21,227 nucleotides of DNA from Solicoccozyma terricola (lineage: Eukaryota; Basidiomycota; Tremellomycetes; Filobasidiales; Piskurozymaceae), in the NCBI GenBank assembly GCA_001600875.1, contig BCLD01000007.1, positions 718,257 to 739,483 of the forward strand, written 5' to 3'. Below, piece by piece: positions 1 through 11,034 of this stretch (position 1 is its first letter; every line of letters starts with the position of its first letter). Position numbers and translations under genes: made by a program. The notes below the pieces were generated by a model that made no database searches, had not been told where the DNA came from, and saw nothing but the letters and a program-made list of their open reading frames with translations.

Positions 1-1546
1 GGGGGGGAATTCTATAGCGTGGTGAGATTCTGTAACGTTGATTGATAGGATGTCCCTTTGGTTGGATTCCACCGAGTGAGAAAGTGGAAAAGATGATAGA
101 TCGACCTGCGACTGATATAGGGGATGTAAGAGAGGAGAGTGATAGTCTGATCGATGTTGGAGAGAAAAAAGGTGTGCACGACGAATGGATACAATTGGTT
201 TCTGCTGGGAGGGTAGGGTGCGAGGGATTTGACGTTTCGTTTGTGGACCCCTTTGAAGCGAAGGGTGGTGTTTGAAGGGAGTGTGTGTGCGTGTGTGTGT
301 GCGTGTGTGGTGTTGGTTGGAGGATGAGTCGGGAGGGGGTGGATATGTATGGTGTTGCTGACTGACTTGACTTGACTCTGACTGCCTCACCGCCTCACTG
401 ACTGACGGACAACCTGGACTGCTGATTGTTTGCTTGTTCGCGCGTGACTTGTGGACGTGAAATAGCGTGAATCACCCTTGTTCCTGGGGAAAGCGTTAGA
501 CTGCAAACCGCAAAACGGGGCAGGAGTAGCGATATATCGTATCCCACTCACGCAACTCACCGACCCACTCCCACTCCCACTCCAGGTAATGTTCAGCATC
601 ATATCCACCTTCTTGAATTCAAATAAGGGTCGCAACACCGCACATCTTATGTCATGGGTTTTTAATGATTGTAGCTCCTCTCGACCGATTGTCTCGCCGA
701 ACCGGAGAAACAAAGTTCCCCCAAGTAACGAGAATCTTATCATCTTGTCATTCTGAAAATGTACTATCTGGATGACAGCGAAACGAAAACATCTTTTTTT
801 TTTTTGGGGGGGGAGTTCCCCATTCGCTTTTGCATTCGTGTCTCGTTTTTTCGAATTCTACACAACGAGTGCATTCATTTATATGTTGAAGCAATCATTG
901 AAACATAGTGGGTTCCAGAGAAAAATAAAAATGTCCGTGACCAGAATACCTACCTACCTACCTCCATCACTTATCTCATCCCTCGTGCTTTCCAAAACAA
1001 AAAAGAAGACAGTGAGATGTTCGGATTCCCAGAAAGCGATGCAAGGATCGGTTTTCCCATGAGTCACAGTCCAGTCTGCTCGAACGGAATGGAGCGAATA
1101 CGGATCGATCAAAGAGGAGGGATGTCCTTCTAAAGGTACTTCTTTCTAACATGGTTTCAATTCATCATGACTTGCACCATGCCCCGTGTCATGGTCCATT
1201 TAATCCTCGAAGTCAGACAGGTTGAAAGCGATTGATGGTGTCATTTAGAGGGTTTTACTTGCCCACTGATATAGCAATTAGCATAGTCAAGATGCATCGA
1301 TGATATTTGTTGACTCTTGGTAGACCTCCTTTCCCACTGCTGCAATGGAATAGAACGGACTGACCGTAAGTGCCACTTGCAAGTGCCCAGCGATGCTTCG
1401 AATGGCTGCTGTGTTGTCCTGTGGTGGCGAACACCCAGGCACCTCCACCACGTGGCTTGATTGTTAACCACCAGTTTCGCACAAGTCCGTCCGTACTTAT
1501 TCATACCCAATTTATTCCACCTCATCCTTCCCAACCCAGGTGGTAC
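1..1546. other. Intergenic region upstream of the omega-amidase, no gene recognised
   Basis: No reading frame here has family-like sequence or a credible exon chain on either strand. It holds a GT/GC microsatellite (281-310), TGACT-like short repeats (about 358-410), a CCCACT triplication near 565-582, a T12-G8 run (794-813) and a CCTA repeat (about 948-963). The last part is presumably promoter and 5' leader of the gene starting at 1547. A GTAAGT at 1366 and a CCCAG ending at 1539 could bound a 5'-leader intron, which would remove several upstream ATGs; this is only a guess. The reverse strand of 1-300 is pyrimidine-rich, as in leaders of this genome, so a gene may lie to the left and read away, but none of its coding sequence is visible. 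Confidence 0.6.
281..310. repeat. GT/GC dinucleotide microsatellite
   Basis: Alternating GT units interrupted twice by GC cover about 30 bases of non-coding DNA. It is a simple repeat with no sign of function. Confidence 0.85.
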
Positions 1547-2820
1547 ATGCTACTCTCAGCTCTCATCAAACCATCACCCATTTCCAGACTGATCTCATCT
1601 TCTCGACTTCGTAGTATGGCGACTATTCAAGCGAAACCATTCAGGTTGGCACTCGTCCAACTTGGTGGATTAGGGGCTGATAAGACGCAGAATCTCAAGA
1701 TTGCGAGTGACAAGGTCAGGGAGGCTGTGAAGGTTGGGAAAGCGGATTTGGTAGTACTTCCGGTGAGTTTGGTGGGGCGGGGGGTTGGCACATGCTCCTA
1801 CCTGATTTCATGATTGCTCAAAATGGCTGGCGATGTTTCCTCTCCCTAGGAAATCTTCAACTCTCCATATGCCGTAACTGCATTCCGTCAATATTCCGAA
1901 CCAATCCCAGATACATTCCCAACCAAATCCACAGAATTTTCCGAATCAGCCGAGAGTTTGATTGCGTTGAGCAAGATGGCGAAGGAGAATAACGTGTGGT
2001 TGATTGGAGGTAAAAAAAGAAATAGTTCCATTGCTATACCTCCTCGAACGTCTTGCGTTTGGTGGATGGGGGATTTGGAACGTCACTGACCTGGTATCGC
2101 ATATTCGATTAATAGGTTCAATACCAGAGATTGAAAAGAATACCGATAATATCTACAACACCTGTACCGTATACAACCCTGAAGGTAATGCGATGCGTCC
2201 CATGATATTCTATTCAGATGGGCGATCGAGCTGATACTCTTGATTTCTGTCTAGGCGATTTGATCGTCAAACACCGAAAAGTACATCTATTCGACATTGA
2301 TATCCCAGGCAAACAGTATTTCAAGGTAATTTCATATACATATCTTTACGCTCCTCCCGTGCAGGATTTTTAATCGCTGAGACTACTACGAACCCCCCCG
2401 CCCCTCTCCCTCCTTTTCGTCACAGGAAAGTGAGACACTCACAGGTGGTAGCACGCTCAACATGTTTGAGACTCCTTTTGGAAAGATCGGTCTTGGTATT
2501 TGCTACGATGTCGTAAGTTCACACCGCCTTCTTTGGCAAGGACCACCATATTTCCCCGTTTGAACCCTTTTTTTTGATTTTCAACCCCCCCCGCTTGCTC
2601 TTCAGCGATTCCCTGAGATGGCAATGATCGCAGCCCGAAAAGGTTGCATAGCGATGATTTACCCATCTGCATTCAAGTGAGTTGCCCTCTTTCACGCTGT
2701 ATTGACGTAGAAGGGGTATTGAACGTAGCTGGTACCGAAAAGCACCACCACCGGACCGGTATACTGGGAGATTCTGCAGCGTGCGAGGTAAGAGTTGCAA
2801 CTTTTGGCACAGAAGCGAAT

Positions 2821-2869
<49 letters not shown>

Positions 2870-3396
2870 TTTACCCGGGCGCAAAGTGTGTGGTTGACAT
2901 CCATGACTTTATACCATAACAGAGCCGTTGATAATCAGATGTTTGTGGCAATGTGCTCACCTGCACGAAACATGGAAGCTGCTTATCATGCTGTGAGTTC
3001 GACCCTTAAACGTATCTGGGTTCCCACGCTCAATACTGATATGAGAGGTTCTCAGTACGGTTATTCGATGGTGGTCAACCCCACGTAAGTACTATCTGAC
3101 GACCGCATGCAATAGCTCACCCACATGCTGATTATCAATCCTATTCTCGGGGTTTCACAATAGCGGTGAAGTGATCGCAAGCGCGGACGAGAAACCCACC
3201 ATCGTTTATGCGGACATTGGTGAGAATCGAAACTTCTGCCAGACGAGCGAGCGAGCAAGCAAGCAAGCAGTACATGGCTCACCCTGCAACATCATACACC
3301 ATAACAGATCCCCAAGTCCTAGCTACGACTCGCGCTGGTCTGCCGGTCACCGTTCAACGGCGATTCGATGTGTACGCTGACGTCTCAGCTCATTAA
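1547..3396 (+). CDS. NIT2: Omega-amidase, NIT2 type (nitrilase superfamily), 11 exons
   Basis: Exons: 1547-1762, 1850-2009, 2116-2184, 2255-2325, 2426-2512, 2606-2676, 2743-2787, 2923-2992, 3056-3084, 3164-3219, 3308-3396; 320 residues, or 297 from the second in-frame ATG at 1616. The family hydrolyses alpha-ketoglutaramate and alpha-ketosuccinamate to 2-oxo acids plus ammonia, completing glutamine/asparagine transamination. The Glu-Lys-Cys triad is visible: Glu in VVLPEIF (residue 73), Lys in HRKVHLFDID (157) and Cys in LGICYDVRFPE (198). TTTGPVYWE, RARAVDNQ and VVNPTGEV follow the NIT2 rather than the NIT1 pattern. The first 23 residues are rich in Ser and Arg and lack acidic residues, like a mitochondrial presequence. 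ATG 1547 has a weak context (T at -3, C at +4); ATG 1616 has a strong one (A at -3, G at +4). Intron 7 carries a 48-C run. The next gene is convergent, 170 bp away. Confidence 0.95.
2822..2869 (+). repeat. 48-base pure poly-C tract inside omega-amidase intron 7
   Basis: Forty-eight uninterrupted C lie in the intron 2788-2922, starting 35 nt after its donor and ending 53 nt before its acceptor. At 135 nt this is the longest intron in the gene. The true length is uncertain, because such runs are poorly measured by sequencing. Confidence 0.9.
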
Positions 3397-3566
3397 AAGT
3401 ATGCTCACCTGGGCGTTCTTTTTGTTTCAACGTCTCACGACTTGGTTGTACTAGAATTTCCGCCCAAAAAAAAAAAAAGCATGGATATGGATAATTTGGG
3501 GTCACACAATCCCCCAACATGCCAATGGAACAGAATTATACACCCCCAAGTCCGTCCGTAGTCTAC

Positions 3567-6374
3567 TCACGGCAGCATTGAGCCTGTTTTGATGTTTGCC
3601 GTATGAGCGGCCGATTCGAATGCAAGAAGACGCCAGAGCTCGGAGGTAAATCCAACAGCCTCCTCGTCGAGCACCTGGCGATGAATGCTGTCGTTAGCAT
3701 GCTTTTTAGATCAACATAACTCCGAGTTTGACTCACCGGCTCTACACCCTCAACCACCGCTTCCGGCGCACTCTTGTCCTTCAGCAGCTGGATCACAAAG
3801 TTGACGAGATCATCATCCTCCAAATCTCCCAAGAAATGCGTCATACGATCGCGGACGAAAGTAAGAATTTTAGTATCGATGAGCTGCAGCGTCGATGGGT
3901 CAGCCTTGGCCATTAGATGAACCTTGAAGATCTCAAACAAACCTCATGAACAGCCTCCCACTTGATTTTATACTTGAATAGATCAGCCGAATCAGATGGC
4001 AACGCCGCTTTGATCGCCTGCAGCCTACTAGCGTTCTTAGCTTTAGCATCCGAATCATCCAGCTTGATAATCGTGCGACGCTTCTTGATCTCGTCCTCCT
4101 CATCCTCGTCGCCACCAAAGGACACAGCCGGCTTCGTCTTTGACTTGGGCATCTCCACCTTGACGGCGGCAGCAGCCTCGTGGGCGTTGATAGCGAGTTT
4201 GATTGGTGCAGCATCGTCGAAAAGCATCCCCGCAGCTCGCTGCTTGACTTCGAGTTCCGCCATCTCCTGCATTTGTCGTTGCAGGAAATCTTCGGATTCC
4301 TTTTCGAGCGCGACTTTTTCTTCCTCCTCATGTTGTCTGTCTCTCACGTCGTCCTGGTATTCCCGACGGCGGTTCATCTGTCGCGCAGCTCTCCATCTTC
4401 CGCTGTGACAGAGGAAAAGGGGTTCAGAGAAGGTTCAATAATGCGCAAGCGAGGTGAGAACGCACCGATCGGCAAAGAAGATTTCTCGTCCCTTTGCACG
4501 TTGCTCCTCGTCATCCCATTCGGCCAACCTAGACATTGTCCTGCGTCGTCTCTCCTCTTCCTGGGTATCATAGGATTTCAGGTCTGTCGCTTCTTTGGTT
4601 AATTTGTTTATACGGGACCGTTCGTGATGCAGCAAGCGTCGCTCGCGCTGGGAGGAACAGTCAGCGGTACTTTCCAGGTATCACGCGCTACGACACTCAC
4701 ATCAGCAAGTTCCGCATCATGCCGTCTCTGCTTCTCCTTCAACCTCAGCTCCTCCCTTTCTTCATCAGTCATATCATCCAATGGTTCAGCTGTCGCATCA
4801 CCGCTTCTAACGAACCCGACTGGCTGATTATACGACTGCGGTCCGTTGCCCATAGGTCGCATCTGTTGATCTTGACCACTCTGATTGGCTCGTTGACCGC
4901 CCCACGTTCGCATGTTGGATGGCCCGAGCCCTTGTGGAGGGCCTCGACCTTGTCCCATTGTTTGCTGCTGTTGAACCGGGTTATACCGTCTTTGTTCCCT
5001 CTCCGTTTCCATTCTCTCTTCCTGCTTCTTCCTATCCATCTCACGTTTAGCTGCTTGATCACGGAACATTGAAATCTGATCGAGAACATGACCACGTTGG
5101 TTTTCCGGCAGTTCATTCTCATCGAGATCTTTGAGATGTGCAGGGACTTCGTATGCATCTGCTTGCTTCTGCGGGTTTGCATCAGGAGCGGCGAACGAAG
5201 GAAGAATAGCTGCGAGATCCGCGTTGGGATCATGGAGTGCTGTGATGATACCGGCAATACGTCTTCTAGCGGATTCATCCTGCTCATTGTCGTGTTCTGT
5301 ACGCATCATGCTCTTTTCATACTCGTCGAGGAACGCTCGAGTCTTTTCGTCTGCTTTGACCTAATGAAAAGAGGGAAAGGGAAGGGTGAGCTGAGATGGT
5401 AAAAGAACTGAAATCGCTTCCTCTTCCTGACTCACCACCAGCTTCTTCGATAAACCTTGTGCCCTCCCTTGAGGTGTCAAGTCCGGCAGCTCTGTGCCAT
5501 TCAAACATTTCAAACACCGTAACACGACCTCTGGATCTTCAAACTCTGCGAATCCGAACGCTTGGGGTTTACCAGAAGGGCCGGTGACGCGTTTAAGCTC
5601 GTGAAGTGGACCACAAGTCTGCACCGAAGGTATACCAGTTAGCTCTCGCATGGCAGTCCCAGGTAATTTTTGATTAGATTCACCTGTATCAGACCAGTCA
5701 AGATTGCATCGGAAATCCCGGCAGCTATTCCACCGATAAACACCGCTGTAGTTTTAACGGCCGGTTTAACAAAGTTCGGGTTGTCCGCCATGGCAGGAGG
5801 TCGTGGTAATCCAGCCGCATGAGGATCGAATGGTGTCCCTGCTCCTCCAACTGATCCAGGAGAACCACCAGATCCAGCTGGCGTAGGCATCATTGGTCGC
5901 GGTGGTATTCCTCCTGGACCAGCTGGAGAGAATCCTAATCCCGGTGCAGGAGGTGGTCTGAAGCCCATTGGCGGAGGTCGAGCACCCATCATTCCTGGTG
6001 GAGGGTATCCTTGCATATGTTGCATCTGTTGAGGAGGCATACCTGGTTGTGGTGGAAAAGGAGGTGGAGTGTAACCCATGGGTGGTGCACCACTGAATCC
6101 AGGTGGCACGTTAGGAGCGAAGGGAGGGAAACCACCTTGAGGAGCACCGTTCGGTGGGAATGGTGGCATAGGATAGCCTTGCGGTGGCTGACCGCCTGGA
6201 GGGAAGGGAGGGAAGTTTCCACCTTGGCCGGGAGGTGGGAAGTTGGGGAAGCCTTGGGGTGGAGGTCGGAAGCCACCCTGAGGCATACCTTGCGCTGGAG
6301 ACGGGGGGGAGGAGAGAATGTCAGTGGCAGACGTATGTTGGACAAGTCTGCGGCTTACGCTGGTTATTGTACAT
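3567..6374 (-). CDS. RBM25: RBM25/Snu71-like U1 snRNP-associated splicing factor (RRM plus PWI-like domain), 8 exons
   Basis: Exons in transcript order: 6359-6374, 5684-6294, 5436-5618, 4701-5360, 4466-4647, 3943-4402, 3737-3904, 3567-3674; 795 residues. Residues 1-180 are a Pro/Gly/Met-rich low-complexity region. An RRM follows at about 182-275, with RNP2-like VFIGGI and RNP1-like QAFGFAEF; the stretch into LVVKADEKTRAFLDEY matches RBM25 closely. The middle (about 275-690) is charged, Glu/Arg/Gln-rich and probably helical. A PWI-like fold ends the protein (about 690-785: DLFKYKIKWEAV, then GDLEDDDLVNFV, then VLDEEAVGF and LWRLLAFE). The family binds RNA, associates with U1 snRNP and influences 5' splice-site choice. 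The name-giving Pro-Trp-Ile appears as Thr-Phe-Val. Exon 1 is only 16 nt and intron 6 (3905-3942) only 38 nt. The start is the ATG at 6374 with A at -3; a longer N-terminus through an unseen exon is possible. Confidence 0.9.
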
Positions 6375-6644
6375 CCTGGATTGAGGGAGTCTCTCGTGGA
6401 TGTGAGCGAGGACGTGGGCACTCCAAAGACCTAGTCTGTGCTGGATGAGGATGATGAGGAAGTGGTGGACCAAGGAGTGGTCGCTCGTCACCTCTTTCCA
6501 TCAATTCAACTGGCGACTCCCCCAATGACGTGTCATCTCATCTCAACAAGGTATGCAGCAGTAAATGGGATCGATCAACGTTGGTAGATTCTGTTCAGGC
6601 AGTCAGCTTGCACCACACCTTCCATACTCTCCGGCGAGCGATAC
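6375..6644. promoter_or_regulatory. Divergent promoter region between the RBM25-like gene and kynureninase
   Basis: These 270 bases separate two genes read in opposite directions, so both promoters must lie here or in the leaders. No clear TATA element was found. On the minus strand an ATG at 6501 opens a 45-codon frame that ends at 6364, overlapping the RBM25-like start out of frame. A TCAATCCAG just before that start could be the acceptor of a leader intron. Confidence 0.6.
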
Positions 6645-8491
6645 ATGGACATGGATACCACCGCCATGGATCTCGCAGATCCCCTTGCATGGACCCGAGG
6701 CCAGTTCGAGCTTCCTCTTCGAGCTGATATGGGTGGTAGAGGTAAACAGCAAAGTGGAGGCTTCGATTTCACTTCCCTGAAAGCTGAGAACCGACCTCCT
6801 ACTTCAGGTGACGGACCTTCTGTATATCTCTGCGGCAACTCTCTCGGTCTGATGCCGAAGAATGCCAGGAAGCTGATGTTGGAAGAACTGGATGTATGGA
6901 GTAAGAGGTTAGTGATCTGTCAAGTCAACTCATGGTTCCTGGTCTCACTGAAATGCCGGCCGTGCAGAGGAGTCATGGGTCATTTCAATCACCCGCATGC
7001 TAGACCATGGAAAGACATAGATGATCCAGTAGTCCCAGGACTAGCCAAGGTGGTCGGTGAGTCACTGTCCCTCTCTTATATTGGGATAACACCTAATACA
7101 CTCCCAACGACCCACAGGGGCCGCCGAGTCTGAAGTCGCTCATACATCCACTTTAACATCCAACATACACTCTCTCTTCGTCTCATTCTACAGACCGACA
7201 CAGAAGAGGTGGAAGATTCTGATCGAGAAGGGCGCATTCCCATCTGACTGGGTGAGCTGGATCGTCTCACTGCTCTATTCGACGGTGCGCTTACCTTACC
7301 CATCTGAATAGTACGCTGTACATTCACATCCAAAAGTTCATGAAGATATCTTGTCACCAAATCAAATTGATAGCGCAATCATAGCGATTGGACCTCGAGA
7401 TGGTGAAGATACACTACGGACGGAGGATATTATAGCGGCGATAGAGAAAGATGGAGATGAGGTGAGTTTCGGGTGTTTCGTGTATTCGCCCCGGTGGGTT
7501 CGAGTCATCGAGTTGATGAAAATTTGTGCAGATCGCGGTTGTTTGGTTATCAGGAGTACAATATTACACTGGCCAATTCTTTGATATTCCACCTCTATGC
7601 AAGAAAGCTCACGAAAAGGTATGCAGGATGGATGGGGTTTAAGCACGCTTCGATTGACAAAATCGGCTTCTACAGGGCTGTTACTTTGGGTTGGATCTTG
7701 CTCATGCCATCGGTAATGTACCGTTAAAACTCTCGGAGTGGCAAGTAGATTTTGCTGCTTGGTGTACATACAAGTGAGTGGAGAAGATGAACATGTCTCG
7801 TAGAACCTGGATCTGATGCTGTATATGTGTGGTCAGGTATCTTAATGCGGGACCTGGTGCTGTTGCGGGATTCTATATCAAAAATGGATTAGATGATGGT
7901 GGCCGGAGGTGAGAGCTGTTGTGAGATATCAATCCAATATTCTCGAAGTATGACTGACCCCCTTGACTCGTCCACAGACTCGCTGGATGGTGGGGACAGA
8001 ACAAAACGACTCGTTTTCAGATGTCACCGACATTCGACCCTATACCAGGTGCAGGAGGGTATCAACACTCAAATCCACCCGTTCTATCGACCATTCCACT
8101 GATAGCCCATCTCGACATTCTCGAACGATGCGGTGGCATCGAAGCTCTTCGTGTGAAATCCCTCAAGCTCACTCAGTACTTGTACGATTTACTCACCGCT
8201 TCAAAGTACTACCGCCCAGCAGACGGAAGTGTCGGCTTCCGGATCCTCACTCCGTCAGATCCAGCACGTCGTGGTTGTCAATTATCCATACTTGTCCTCC
8301 CGGCAGGCTCTGGGACGATGGATCGGGTTTTCGATCGAATGCAGAAGGATGGAGTTGTTGGCGATGAACGGAGACCTGATGTTATCCGATTGAGTCCAGT
8401 ACCGCTGTACAATCGGTTCGAGGACGTGAAGATTGCGGTGGAGACGATGGAGCGGGCGCTAGATGCGGAGCGAAGCAGATTTACCTTGTAG
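6645..8491 (+). CDS. BNA5: Kynureninase (PLP enzyme of the kynurenine pathway), 8 exons
   Basis: Exons: 6645-6907, 6968-7056, 7118-7251, 7312-7461, 7532-7618, 7676-7773, 7837-7908, 7978-8491; 468 residues, the usual length. It cleaves 3-hydroxykynurenine to 3-hydroxyanthranilate plus alanine (and kynurenine to anthranilate) in de novo NAD synthesis from tryptophan. Family signatures are [74 protein letters not shown] and the PLP site WCTYKYLNAGPG, where Lys274 should form the Schiff base; PLP-pocket Asp is in GLDLAHA. The C-terminal half is one long exon. The first ATG (6645) is in a weak context; ATGs at 6651 and 6666 are stronger and would shorten the protein by only 2 or 7 residues. Nothing is missing. 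Confidence 0.96.
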
Positions 8492-8663
8492 TCGGTGTGG
8501 TGCTTCGGATGATCGGCATGGATAGAGATTAGAGAATTCCGCGGTATCACATTCGGACTTGAGCTCAAAACAGTAACGCGCCGTCGTCCAACATGGTCAA
8601 CATGGTGTCTGCTTGTCGCATCGATATCTAGCAGCTTCAAGGCCAGGTGTATCCCAGTTGAAG

Positions 8664-10773
8664 ATGTCCAGTATGGCAGCGACAAGAAGCCAGAGGGCTG
8701 TCGCGCCTGTCAACTACACAGACACGAGGATTACCAACTCGCCAGGTTGGTCTTTGCCTACCCCTCTTCCGTTGCCTGGAACGGTTCGCTGACCACCTGA
8801 CTATCCATCCTTCCCAACCCCCCTCCCCTTACCCATCAGGCATATCTACTTCTTCAGCATACGGTGCCAACAAGTATGGTGGTCAAAAGGCTCCTCTTCC
8901 TTCTCACCTTCGAAACGAACTCCCTCAAAATGTAACATCGGCTCCATCACCGAACGCTCCATACGGCCTATTCCCACCATATCATCCGCCCGGTCCCCTC
9001 CCCCTCTTTGTCGCTCCACCAGGTCAACGAAAACTCTATCTACAGATGCAAAAACCGACTCATCAAGGCACTTATACATCTTATCCTAGTCGATTGCGGA
9101 CGGGTGTCTCCAGCTTGCTGCAACCTCTTGTTGTCACAGGTGGACCCCAGGATGGTTTCGGAGCTACTCAAGCGAGTCTCGCAGCTGCCACATCCGGTTA
9201 CGCTTCCGGGTCTTCCACACCCTTGGGAAGCGGTCCCGAATTGTTCTCGCGATCAGGACGTCCTATGAGGCAGAGGGTGAATTACGCCGAGCTCGAAGGG
9301 TCAGCAGGAGAAGAAGATGAAAACTCGCAAGACGAGCAACCTGTTCTTTCGGAAGCACAGAGACAAGCAGCTATTGCTCAAGCGCGAAAGGAGAAACGGG
9401 AAAAGGAACAGCAGATGGGTTGGAGTTGGCTAGGAGAAAGACCTCCAGGAGATAGGGTGCATGGAGGGAAAGCGAAACGACCAGTGCCGGATTATCAGCG
9501 GTATCCGATACTGCGGCCGAAGTGAGTCATCGTAACAACTTGACACCAAGGATATACCGTACACTGACGCTATAATCTTTCAGGGGAGAAGACGTGCTAG
9601 AGAAAGAAGCTATGCGTGCATGCCACCTGGTTCCAATTCGGATAGACGTCGAGACGGAACATCACCGCATCAGAGATTGCTTTACATGGAACCTGAATGG
9701 TGTGTAGCATTGCGACTTTTGAGACACTGAACCCTTCAGCAGCAGCTGACACAAGCTGAACCCTCCCTTCCCCCCCCCTCCAACCCCTTTCTCTTCTCAG
9801 AACGTCTCATCACACCCGAGGAGTTTGCCGCTCGTTTTTGTCGCGATGTCGACATAGCACCCGAGGTATACTCGTCTCAAATATCCGATTCGATCAAAAC
9901 GCAAGTTTCCGAGCATCAAGGATTGCTTTTGATAGATGTAGAGGAAGATGAGGACGATGTCGATGACGAAGATGATGATGATGATGAAGAAGAGAGGCAG
10001 AGGAGAGCGAAGAAGGTCAAGGTGGATGCAAAGCGGGAGGAAGGACCGAAGGTGGAGAGTGATTGTAGAGTGTTTCTAAACGTGAGTTGTGCTGATGCGG
10101 GGGGGGGGNNNNNNNNNNNNNNNNNNNNNNNNNNNNNNNNNNNNNNNNNNNNNNNNNNNNNNNNNNNNNGGGGGGAGGTTTGGGCGGGGAACGCTTTTTG
10201 AGGGGAATCATACCTAACGCACCCTTGCCGCGCACTTTCCAGCTTGACTTGCAAATTTATACCTACAATCTCCGCGACCGCATTGAATGGGACATTGGTT
10301 CGAATGAACTCACACCAGAGCAATTCACCAAACATTACTGCGCGGAATTAGGATTGACCGGTGAAGCGCATGTTATCATTGCGACCGCGCTTCACGAAGA
10401 GTTACTTCGAGCTAAACGAGAGGCGATAGAGATGGGGTGGTTGGGTCCTGGTGCCGGTGTGGACTTTGGTGATGGTACTGGACGACTGAGACAGGATCGT
10501 CCAAGGAAGTTGCAAACCGTGTGGAGGAATTGGAATGAGCGGGATGAGTGTGGACCGAGTCTGCTGATGATGAACATGGATGAGATTGAGAAGAAGGAAG
10601 TGGAGAGGATTCGGGTGGCGAGGTGGGTCGTTTATATGTTTTTTGGTGCCGCTGACTTGGAGACTGACTGATGGAGCTGGTCGACATGGCAACGTTACAG
10701 ACGGATGCGCCGGGACACTGCGAGGTTTGGGGGTGGCCGCGTAGCTACTAGATACCGAGCTGATCGAGGGTAG
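8664..10773 (+). CDS. SNF5/SFH1/SMARCB1-family chromatin-remodelling subunit, 6 exons
   Basis: Exons: 8664-8745, 8840-9521, 9584-9699, 9801-10081, 10243-10622, 10701-10773; 537 residues. The family is a core subunit of SWI/SNF- and RSC-type nucleosome remodellers and acts in the nucleus. The N-terminal part is Pro/Ser-rich, with TSYPSRLRTG and RQRVNYAELE motifs near 120-190. The SNF5 domain has its two repeats: repeat 1 from about 270 (LVPIRIDVETE, CFTWNLNERLITPEEFA) and repeat 2 from 388 (LDLQIYTYNLRDRIEWDI, LTPEQFTKHYCAELGL). A run of Asp/Glu (about 340-358) followed by Lys/Arg separates them. The C-terminus is Arg-rich. SNF5 versus SFH1 cannot be decided without phylogeny; the TYPSRLRTG-like motif leans to SFH1. 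Intron 4 (10082-10242) contains an assembly gap, so coding is not interrupted. Start: ATG with A at -3, 172 bp after the kynureninase stop. Confidence 0.93.
10109..10169. other. Assembly gap (61 N) inside a poly-G tract
   Basis: Unknown bases are flanked by 10 G on the left (10099-10108) and 6 G on the right (10170-10175). The gap therefore very probably replaces a long poly-G run that could not be read through. It lies within intron 4 of the SNF5-family gene. Confidence 0.95.
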
Positions 10774-11034
10774 GATAGACTGGTGTACCCGGGGCGCTGT
10801 AGTTGATCTCCCCTCGCCCCCCGCCCCTGCGCGTTGCCACCGTGAGAATACTGTTTGTTGATTGTTGACTGTCCCTCCCTCCCACTGTCCCCTCTCGAAT
10901 CAAAACAAACAGGGGGCACAAGCACAAGGACCAGTAGGACCATATCTCCCTCCACCAGCTCACACACAGCACCCAGCTCACCATCGTCACAAGCCCGCAG
11001 TGCACTTCCTCTTCCGGATCAAGGGTTGCAACAC

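Noticed and set aside
500..530. GACTGCAAACC resembling a tRNA-Cys anticodon arm
   Set aside because: No D-arm, T-loop or acceptor pairing could be found around it.
387..743. Open frame of 118 codons on the minus strand in the upstream region
   Set aside because: Composition is low-complexity and there is no family resemblance or supporting splice context; an overlapping plus-strand frame is equally open.
2519..2919. Frames encoding poly-Pro or poly-Gly through the C tract
   Set aside because: They run across an intron of the omega-amidase and exist only because a homopolymer has no stop codon.
4536..5072. Long plus-strand frame (178 codons) opposite the RBM25-like gene
   Set aside because: Antisense shadow of a highly charged coding region; the minus-strand frame shows clear RBM25 homology.
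6384..6480. Extended N-terminus of the RBM25-like protein in the frame upstream of its ATG
   Set aside because: The frame is open for about 50 codons back to a TGA but has no ATG, and no canonical donor/acceptor joins it to one.
7490..7520. GGTTCGAGTC resembling a tRNA T-loop
   Set aside because: It lies in a kynureninase intron and the flanking bases do not form the T-stem or any acceptor or anticodon stem.
9861..9872. Possible donor GTATAC after CCCGAG in the SNF5-family gene
   Set aside because: Reading on gives the conserved SNF5 repeat sequence and an open frame to 10081, so no intron is needed.
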